Below, piece after piece: positions 40,319 to 45,581 of a stretch of DNA of 45,581 nt. The stretch is from contig JAFSRY010000036.1 in NCBI GenBank assembly GCA_017445845.1, forward strand, positions 82,626 through 128,206, read 5' to 3'. The notes beneath the pieces were generated by a model that had not been told where the DNA came from, ran no database searches, and saw only the letters and a list, made by a program, of their open reading frames with translations. The DNA is from Prevotella sp. (GTDB lineage Bacteria > Bacteroidota > Bacteroidia > Bacteroidales > Bacteroidaceae). The number at the start of each line of letters is the position of its first letter. Positions within the stretch are counted from its first letter, which is position 1. Position numbers and translations under genes: made by a program.

Positions 40319-41329
40319 ATGGACAAAGAGAATAAATTGATACTATATAGGGATGAGGAAGGCAGGGTGAGTGTGAATACTCGTTTTGCAGATGAGGATG
40401 TTTGGCTGACGCAGGCACAATTGGTGGAGATATATCAATCGAGCAAGTCAAATATCAGCGAGCATCTGACAAAGATCTTTGCAGACAAGGAACTGGAGCA
40501 AGATGCAGTTGTTCGGAAATTCCGAACAACTGCTGCAGATGGCAAAAACTACCAGGTTTTGCATTACAATCTTGATGTAATCATAGCCCTTGGTTATCGT
40601 GTACAGTCGCCTATTGCTGTACGCTTCCGTCGTTGGGCTACTCAGCGGTTGCATGAATATATCCAAAAAGGTTTTACGATGGACGATGAGCGACTGAAGC
40701 AAGGTGGCAACCGATACTTCAAGGAGCTCCTGCAGCGCATCCGTGATATTCGCAGCAGCGAGCGTAACTTCTATCAGCAGGTGACAGACATCTATGCCAC
40801 ATCGACGGACTATGACCCTAGGGCCGAGATGACCAAACAGTTCTTTGCTACCGTTCAGAATAAGATGCACTATGCCGTGCATGAACATACGGCAGCAGAG
40901 CTGATTTATGAACGTGTGGATAATGAGAAGCCTTTCGTCGGTATGACTAACTTCAAAGGCAACTATGTGACGCGTGACGATGTGAAAATAGCAAAGAACT
41001 ACCTTTCGGAGTTGGAACTTCAGCGGCTGAACCTACTTACCTCTCAGTTCCTTGACTATGCTGAGTTTCAGGCACTGGAGCAGAACCCTATGACGATGGC
41101 CGACTGGATTGCCGCCCTTGACGATCAGATATTGCGATTAAGAAAGAATATCTTAGAAGGGAATGGTACCGTATCACATCAAGAGGCTATTGAGAAAGCA
41201 GAACGTGAGTTTGAAATCTATCGTGAGCGGGAGATGCGTATGCTGGAGAGTGACTTTGACAAGGCTGTGAAGCGATTGAAAAATCTTAATGATGATCCGG
41301 ATGGTGGTGACCCTGTTGAACAGGCTTAA
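40319..41329 (+). CDS. rhuM: RhuM family protein
   Basis: 336 residues. Matches the RhuM (virulence-associated) family. The N-terminal half (~1-120) has DEDVWLTQAQLVEIYQSSKS, NISEHLTKIF and VLHYNLDVIIALGYRVQSPI, and resembles a KilA-N/BRO-type DNA-binding module. The C-terminal half contains MTKQFFATVQNKMHYAVHEH, TAAELIYERVD and a long coiled helix (RLRKNILEG ... KAEREFEIYREREMRMLESD). The biochemical role of RhuM is not established; homologues occur on pathogenicity islands and beside type I restriction genes. It follows the VbhA-like gene and precedes a gene fragment. Confidence 0.85.
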   Translation: MDKENKLILYRDEEGRVSVNTRFADEDVWLTQAQLVEIYQSSKSNISEHLTKIFADKELEQDAVVRKFRTTAADGKNYQVLHYNLDVIIALGYRVQSPIAVRFRRWATQRLHEYIQKGFTMDDERLKQGGNRYFKELLQRIRDIRSSERNFYQQVTDIYATSTDYDPRAEMTKQFFATVQNKMHYAVHEHTAAELIYERVDNEKPFVGMTNFKGNYVTRDDVKIAKNYLSELELQRLNLLTSQFLDYAEFQALEQNPMTMADWIAALDDQILRLRKNILEGNGTVSHQEAIEKAEREFEIYREREMRMLESDFDKAVKRLKNLNDDPDGGDPVEQA

Positions 41330-41378
41330 CTTAATCTGTCAATATGATAGAAGAGGACACTAAGAAGATGGTGTAATC

Positions 41379-41579
41379 ATGGAATGTAAAATGCCAAACT
41401 CATTCATTATCATAAAAGGGCAGCCCAAGGCATTGCAGATAGAGCGGTTCCAAATGGGTGATAATGGTGTGTATGACGTGAAGTTCAAGTCTTCATCTCG
41501 TACATATCATTATAGGTATAGTGATGTGGTTTGGTTGAAGGATGCTGTCTGGCATGATCATCTGCATTGTAAGGTTTAA
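41379..41579 (+). pseudogene. 66-residue truncated N-terminal fragment of a larger protein
   Basis: The frame reads PNSFIIIKGQPKALQIERFQ, then YDVKFKSSSRTYHYRYSDVV and WLKDAVWHDHLHCKV before a TAA. It looks like the small beta-domain that opens large Bacteroidales helicase-like defence proteins (recalled, not verified). It ends where the next domain should begin, so it is probably a remnant. Met5 (41391) is an alternative start. Confidence 0.4.
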
Positions 41580-42038
41580 ATAGGTGGAAGAGAACAGCAT
41601 AACGTTGAAGACATTCGTTCCTTCCAACATGGAGAACAAACGCATCTTTAGGGAACGATTGTTTTGAGGTGAAGGAAAATTGCATTACCTTTGTACTCGG
41701 TCCTGGCATAGGAGTAGCCCTGAACACCGTATGCCTGATATAATAAGCTGCCGTTCATATCTGATATGGTTGGGGAACCACAAAGATAATGAATTGGCGG
41801 CTTTTTCTATACTACTATATAAACTTGCCAACGCAATTCGGGGATGAACCATAAAAAAGGACCAACCTCGCGGCCGGTCCAGAAACTATTATACAAAAAC
41901 ATTATGAAAAACTTGTAACCTTGAAGTCCAAAACTATTAAATGGCTGGCGCAAAGGTACGGAGTTTTTCTATGTTCTGCAATACTCAATAATAGTGATTT
42001 TGAGTGGCGATGCTTTCTTCACTTTTTGCCGTCACAAT
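41580..42038. other. Gene-free spacer at the right edge of the defence island
   Basis: Holds the orphan promoter and leader described separately, plus a leftward-facing -7 box (TACCTTTG on the minus strand, 41958-41951) that also has no gene to serve. From 41960 to 42038 nothing is recognised. The pattern is that of a region from which genes have been lost. Confidence 0.5.
41663..41693 (+). promoter_or_regulatory. Consensus promoter with no gene behind it (TTTG-N19-TACCTTTG)
   Basis: TTTG at 41663-41666 and TACCTTTG at 41686-41693, with a 19-base spacer: the best Bacteroidetes consensus in the window. The next ATG with an A-rich leader (about 41903) gives MKNL and then stops. In between is an imperfect GGACC...GGTCC hairpin (41859-41880). 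It may drive a small RNA, or be the surviving leader of a deleted gene. Confidence 0.7.
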
Positions 42039-42126
42039 ATGGTAATGGTATTAACAAGCATTGGTAACAGTGTTATCAATGCTTGATAACAGCGTTATCA
42101 ATGGTTGGTAATCGTGTTATCAGTGC
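42039..42126. repeat. 22-bp tandem array with GATAAC...GTTATC dyad
   Basis: Four abutting 22-bp units start at 42039, 42061, 42083 and 42105. The third has a perfect dyad GATAAC-AGC-GTTATC; others have GGTAAC-AGT-GTTATC and GGTAAT-CGT-GTTATC. The first unit is the most diverged. The array ends 86 bases beyond the stop of the leftward subtilase gene. Confidence 0.85.
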
Positions 42127-42211
42127 GTGGAAAGGGTTCCGATGTAAGGTATTGATAATAAGAATGTTAAGGATTGTGGTTATCCCTTGCGGTCTTTTGG
42201 CATCGCCGTTA

Positions 42212-44419
42212 CTATCTGCTGCCTTTTCGGATGAGGGTGGACCCGCGTTGCGCGGGTGCCGGGGCGTTGACTTGCACGGCATAGACGCCGTCAGGCAGCG
42301 TGTCGAGGTCGATGGTGTAGGCGGTCTGTCCGGCTGGTAGCTGATGCTCGCCGACTCGGCGTCCAGTGGTATCGAAGAGAACCATCGTGAAGGGTCGTGC
42401 GGGTGTCTCGCCAAAAAGGGCTGTCAGCCGTTGGCCTTCCGACAGTTGGAAGCGTATGTCCCGAGGCTGTTGTTGTGAAAGTCCCGTCACGTCGGAGAGA
42501 TCGAGCACGCGCAGGAGTCCGCGATAGACGTCAATCTGTCCGTAGCCATAGAGGTTGTTGGGGTAGGAGAGTGTGGGGTCGGGGTGGGTGCTTGTCTCGC
42601 TGATGACCTGCATCACCTGCTGCCGCGTCAGTCGCGGGCGGGCTTCGAGCCAGAGGGCGATGGCACCGCCGACGATGGGTGCCGACATGGAGGTTCCTGA
42701 GAAGGCTGCCCATGCATAGGTGCGGTCGTTGTGGTCGAAGAGCTCGGTGCAGTATTTGACGTCGCTGCCTTCGGGCGACCCTTCGAGATAATAGCTGCTC
42801 AGCGAGGATACGATGTCGATGCCGGGTGCCATCACGTCGGGTTTCGTGCGGTTGTCGTAGGTCGGACCGACGGACGAATAGCTGCCCCGCTTGCCGATGG
42901 GTCCCCAGTTGCTTTCGATGGTTTCGCCTTTGTAGTTGACGAACCCTTCGCTGTAGGTGGTTCCTCCGACGCAGATGACACTCTCCGAACAGGCTGGCGA
43001 GTTGATGCTGTGTGTGGGTTCGCCGGCGTTGAGGCTGGTGTCGAGGTCGTTGTAGTCGAGGTTGCCTGAGCCTAAATAGAAGTCGATGTCGGCATCCTCA
43101 CCGACGAGTTCAACGGAGAAGGGTGCTGCGCCGCCGATGCGTCCACTGCCCGACATCATCACCTCATAGGCGGTCTCAGTAGCGTTGTAGCACGACGGGA
43201 AGCCTTCAATATTGATGTAATAGTCGGTGTTTCCAAGTGTGAGGGTGTCGCTGAAGAGGCCTTCTTCCGACAGTTCTTCCGGCAGACTGATGCAGGCTTC
43301 ATGGATTTGGCTGTCAACGTAGGCTTTGAGCCGGAGTTTGAAGGGCTGTGCGCTCTTGAGTGTAAAGTCGCAGCCCGAGCGTGTTCCGCGCAGGAAGGCT
43401 CCCGCAGAAGCCTGTCCGGCAGGCTTGTGGAAAAAGGTGTTGTAGTAACCGTCGTTTCCTGCCGACGATACGATGATGTGTCCGGGGTAAGAGGTCAGCG
43501 AGTCGAGGACGGCATTGTAAAGGATGTCGTATCCGCGGAAGTCCTGCGGCGACCCTTCGCTGAACGAGATGACGCATGGCTGTTGGTGGGCGTCGGCATA
43601 GTCGAAGATGTATTTGAACCCAAGGGCATCCGTTGCATAGGTGTATTTGTAGACGTTGACGGAGTCGATGAGTGGCAGGTCGCTGCTGACGGCATTGTTG
43701 ACGAGGCATATGTCGCTCTCGGGCGCCACGCCGCGATAGTCCGTTCCTGCTCCGCTGCCCGCGGCACATCCGAGGGTGTGGGTTCCGTGGGTGAGGATGA
43801 GGCCGTCGCGCGAGTGTGCGTAGCTGAGCAGTGCCTCGCGCCCGACGTAATCGGCTCCGACATAGTATTCGGTGTCGAGGGTGTCGACGGAGAGTTGGTC
43901 CCAGAGGGCACCGATGCGGTAGTCGTTGCCTGTGGTATCGAAGAAGTTAGGGTGGGTGAGGTCGAAGCCTACGTCCATGATGCCCATGACGACGCCCCGG
44001 CCGGTATATGCTTGCGGAAGCCCCTCGCCGCTGTAGACGGGTGTGGCGTTCACTTGCCCGACGGCACGGTCCATGTGCAGCCGGTTGCTCTGCCGGGCTT
44101 CGATGCGTCGCACATCTCGGTTGAGCGAGAGGGCATTGAGTTTGCTGAGAGGGATGTCGGCAATGTGGATGTTGCCGAACTGTGCCAGTGAGCGGCAGCC
44201 GTTTTCTGTTAGTGATGAGCCATCGTCGTCGACCAGTACGAAGGCACATAACGACGGACAGGCCGATTGTCCGCCCCTTGTGGAACGGGCCTGTCGCAAC
44301 TGATGGCTGGCCAGTTGTCGCACCCACGGCGACATCTTGCTGCGGTCGCCTTGCTGGGCTGCCAACGGCTGGCATATCGACAGCAGTATACCTATTATTA
44401 TATATATGTGCTCTTTCAT
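42212..44419 (-). CDS. Secreted subtilisin-like (S8) serine protease with sorting-type tail
   Basis: 735 residues from the ATG at 44419, chosen because it starts the signal peptide (MKEHIYIIIGILLSICQPLA-AQ); the frame extends 14 codons further. Catalytic triad motifs are intact: Asp in GVVMGIMDVGFDLTHPNF, His in THGTHTLGCAAGSG and Ser in FSGTSMSAPIVGGA. The interrupting region after His carries a beta domain. The last ~80 residues (RPFTMVLFDTTGRRVGEHQL ... LPDGVYAVQVN) resemble a type IX sorting domain, so outer-membrane secretion is likely. Substrate unknown. Its -7 element overlaps the stop codon of the preceding gene. Confidence 0.92.
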   Translation of the reverse strand: MKEHIYIIIGILLSICQPLAAQQGDRSKMSPWVRQLASHQLRQARSTRGGQSACPSLCAFVLVDDDGSSLTENGCRSLAQFGNIHIADIPLSKLNALSLNRDVRRIEARQSNRLHMDRAVGQVNATPVYSGEGLPQAYTGRGVVMGIMDVGFDLTHPNFFDTTGNDYRIGALWDQLSVDTLDTEYYVGADYVGREALLSYAHSRDGLILTHGTHTLGCAAGSGAGTDYRGVAPESDICLVNNAVSSDLPLIDSVNVYKYTYATDALGFKYIFDYADAHQQPCVISFSEGSPQDFRGYDILYNAVLDSLTSYPGHIIVSSAGNDGYYNTFFHKPAGQASAGAFLRGTRSGCDFTLKSAQPFKLRLKAYVDSQIHEACISLPEELSEEGLFSDTLTLGNTDYYINIEGFPSCYNATETAYEVMMSGSGRIGGAAPFSVELVGEDADIDFYLGSGNLDYNDLDTSLNAGEPTHSINSPACSESVICVGGTTYSEGFVNYKGETIESNWGPIGKRGSYSSVGPTYDNRTKPDVMAPGIDIVSSLSSYYLEGSPEGSDVKYCTELFDHNDRTYAWAAFSGTSMSAPIVGGAIALWLEARPRLTRQQVMQVISETSTHPDPTLSYPNNLYGYGQIDVYRGLLRVLDLSDVTGLSQQQPRDIRFQLSEGQRLTALFGETPARPFTMVLFDTTGRRVGEHQLPAGQTAYTIDLDTLPDGVYAVQVNAPAPAQRGSTLIRKGSR

Positions 44420-44424
44420 CCCTG

Positions 44425-44432
44425 CAAAGTTA
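44425..44432 (-). promoter_or_regulatory. -7 element of the subtilase gene, overlapping the upstream stop codon
   Basis: Minus strand TAACTTTG, whose first three bases are the stop codon of the outer-membrane-like gene. It ends five bases before the ATG at 44419, leaving almost no room for a leader or ribosome-binding site. Confidence 0.55.
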
Positions 44433-45044
44433 CTTCCATCCCCAGCCATTTGTGTCATCATAGTTCGGCCGCCATGACTCTACGGAAACGCTCAGACTGA
44501 AAGCCGGCGAGAAATGGTATGTCACCGTGCCGCCCAGCCTGTCAGCCCCCGGCTGATAGAACCCGTAGGGATTGTAAGGCCCGTAGACACCATACGGCAA
44601 AAAGGTCCTGTAGGGTCTGTAGGGGCTATGGAGCCACCTGCGATGCGGCGACATGTTACTTGACAATGACTTCTGTCCATACACAGCCACTTCCCAGTGC
44701 TCATCGATGCGGTAGCCCAGCATTCCGTAGACGCCCGCCGAACGATAGGAAGCCCCGCCAAACGACGTATGGTCGGCATAGGCACCGATAGCCATCCACA
44801 GTCTCTCGTCCAACGACTTTACATAAGTGGCGTCAAGGCGCTGGCCGAAACCCGTGTGGCTGTTGCCGCCGCCGAAAGTGGCAAACGCCGAAAGGTCGAT
44901 GCCTACGTTCATGCCTTCGTGCAGGTTCCAAGGGCCACGCTCACAGAACCCCATCCAGCGTCTCACGCTTGTTGAGTCATTTTGCGCCCACAGCCCTGTG
45001 CAGAACGTACACATTATTATATATATAAAGACAAAACGTTTCAT
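44430..45044 (-). CDS. Small outer-membrane-like beta protein of unknown function
   Basis: 204 residues from the ATG at 45044 (the frame opens three codons earlier, inside the promoter). Signal peptide MKRFVFIYIIMCTFCTGLWA-Q. The body alternates aromatic and small residues in short strands (NVGIDLSAFATFGGGNSHTG, RLWMAIGAYADHTSFGGASY, AGVYGMLGYRIDEHWEVAVY) and ends FSPAFSLSVSVESWRPNYD, as in small outer-membrane beta-barrels. A Tyr/Pro-rich loop (RPYRTFLPYGVYGPYNPYG) lies near 145-165. No family is recognised. Upstream neighbour of the secreted protease on the same strand. Confidence 0.75.
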   Translation of the reverse strand: MKRFVFIYIIMCTFCTGLWAQNDSTSVRRWMGFCERGPWNLHEGMNVGIDLSAFATFGGGNSHTGFGQRLDATYVKSLDERLWMAIGAYADHTSFGGASYRSAGVYGMLGYRIDEHWEVAVYGQKSLSSNMSPHRRWLHSPYRPYRTFLPYGVYGPYNPYGFYQPGADRLGGTVTYHFSPAFSLSVSVESWRPNYDDTNGWGWK

Positions 45045-45050
45045 CGGCTG

Positions 45051-45058
45051 CAAAGATA
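45051..45058 (-). promoter_or_regulatory. -7 element of the outer-membrane-like gene
   Basis: Minus strand TATCTTTG, ending six bases before the ATG at 45044. With transcription normally starting about 7 bases downstream, the message would begin at or next to the start codon. Confidence 0.6.
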
Positions 45059-45217
45059 CGAAAAAATCGATGAAGTGAGGAAAATAAATACATTTATTTT
45101 TCCGAGCGTGAGGTTTTTATTCAATAAGTGAGCGCAAAACAAAAAAAACAGAATCTTGTTTATGTTTTTTTAGTTTTGCCGAACGAGAGTAACTATTCGG
45201 CGAATAATAATAAGGAG
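45059..45217. other. AT-rich spacer before the terminal repeats
   Basis: No gene is seen. It contains an ATTCG-G-CGAAT inverted repeat near 45196 and is otherwise unremarkable. Confidence 0.5.
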
Positions 45218-45249
45218 TGCCCTTTCGGGCAGAAATCCAACAAATCTAT
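45218..45249 (+). repeat. REP-like hairpin-plus-tail repeat, variant copy
   Basis: GGAG precedes the hairpin TGCCC-TTTC-GGGCA (45218-45231), then the tail GAAATCCAACAAATCTAT, identical to the tail of the copies at 22589 and 23093. The stem sequence differs completely while the ability to pair is kept. Confidence 0.75.
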
Positions 45250-45311
45250 TCAAAATCTGTCAAATCTTTATGTATTTTGCCCTTAGGATTTGTTTGATTT
45301 GTTAAGATTTG

Positions 45312-45449
45312 AACCTTTTCGTTAAGCCATAAGAGCAGACCCAGCTTGCTTGATGTCTGCCTTGGCGAGAAAAGGTCGGATGAAATCCAACCTTTTCGTT
45401 AAGCCATAAGAGCAGACCCAGCTTGCCTGATGTCTGCCTTGGCGAGAAC
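45312..45449 (-). repeat. Two tandem copies of the ~80-bp dispersed repeat
   Basis: A 59-bp block (AACCTTTTCGTTAAGCCATA ... CTTGGCGAGA) at 45312-45370 recurs at 45389 with a 77-base period. The second copy extends to match the reverse complement of 23297-23378. A minus-strand open frame through here is a by-product of the repeat. Confidence 0.8.
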
Positions 45450-45581
45450 CGATGGAGCAGCGAGGGCAATGCAAACTTGTTTGCACATTGCCGAGTCGCG
45501 ACAGAGGAAGACAAAGTCAACCGATGGAGCAGCGAGGGCAATGCAAACTTGTTTGCACATTGCCGAGTCGCGACAGAGGAA
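45437..45581. repeat. 82-bp tandem repeat running off the right edge
   Basis: AACCGATGGAGCAGCGAGGG and the following bases occur at 45437 and again at 45519 (82-base period), the second copy reaching the window end. Each contains an inverted GGCAATG...CATTGCC around GCAAACTTGTTTGC. More copies may continue outside the window. Confidence 0.8.

Noticed and set aside
43301-44191. 296-codon plus-strand frame opposite the subtilase
   Set aside because: The minus strand has an intact catalytic triad and signal peptide; the opposite frame is Val/Gly/Asp/Glu-rich without a domain.
45302-45541. 79-codon minus-strand frame at the right edge
   Set aside because: It is produced entirely by the tandem and dispersed repeats and has no gene-like context.

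Overview
The window looks like a chromosomal segment from a Bacteroidales bacterium, most likely a Prevotella-type genome. The signs are Bacteroidetes-style -7 promoter elements (TAnnTTTG) in front of many genes, weak Shine-Dalgarno signals, a SPOR lipoprotein-ruvX-def-TPR gene cluster, type II pantothenate kinase, a sorting-domain-like tail on secreted proteins, and very large repeat-rich surface proteins. This placement is an inference from gene content; no rRNA or tRNA was seen.

Left third (1-22404): two giant rightward genes encode secreted proteins built from YGGG/FGGG-rich repeats. The first enters from the left edge and ends with a sorting-domain-like C terminus. The second has its own signal peptide, chitobiase-C-terminal-like repeats and a GLUG-like region, but stops inside the repeat region with no C-terminal sorting domain. 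Between them sits a REP-associated tyrosine transposase-like (RAYT) gene with an Ala/Pro repeat linker and a Rossmann-like tail, flanked by small hairpins.

22405-23757 is a gene-poor, repeat-rich stretch. It holds direct repeats at the truncation point, a strong terminator, a hairpin-plus-tail repeat, an N-terminal transposase fragment, a large hairpin, an ~80-bp repeat whose inverted copies lie at the far right end, and a 22-bp tandem array.

Middle (23758-34882): housekeeping genes. Leftward are the TPR protein, peptide deformylase, RuvX and a SPOR lipoprotein. Rightward are a small envelope operon (YtxH, holin-X-like, small protein), a B3/B4 protein, pantothenate kinase, a DUF3332-like lipoprotein and a Ca/Na antiporter. 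A NUDIX hydrolase, a DASS transporter and a TlpA-like thiol-disulfide protein run leftward.

Defence/accessory island (about 34888-41960), visibly richer in A+T: a hipB-like regulator with a broken hipA, a short hsdS-like remnant next to a 29-nt near-perfect palindrome, a Sau3AI/MutH-type restriction-modification system with a small XRE regulator, a VbhA-like small protein followed by RhuM, a truncated 66-aa gene, and a consensus promoter with no gene behind it. The RM genes are probably expressed together (1-nt gap between nuclease and methyltransferase). The VbhA-like/RhuM pair is the best candidate for a little-described two-gene system.

Right end (42039-45581): a second 22-bp tandem array follows a leftward subtilisin-like protease with a sorting-type tail, preceded by a small outer-membrane-like protein. 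Both genes have a -7 element only 5-6 nt before the likely ATG, suggesting leaderless mRNAs. The last ~370 bases are dispersed and tandem repeats.
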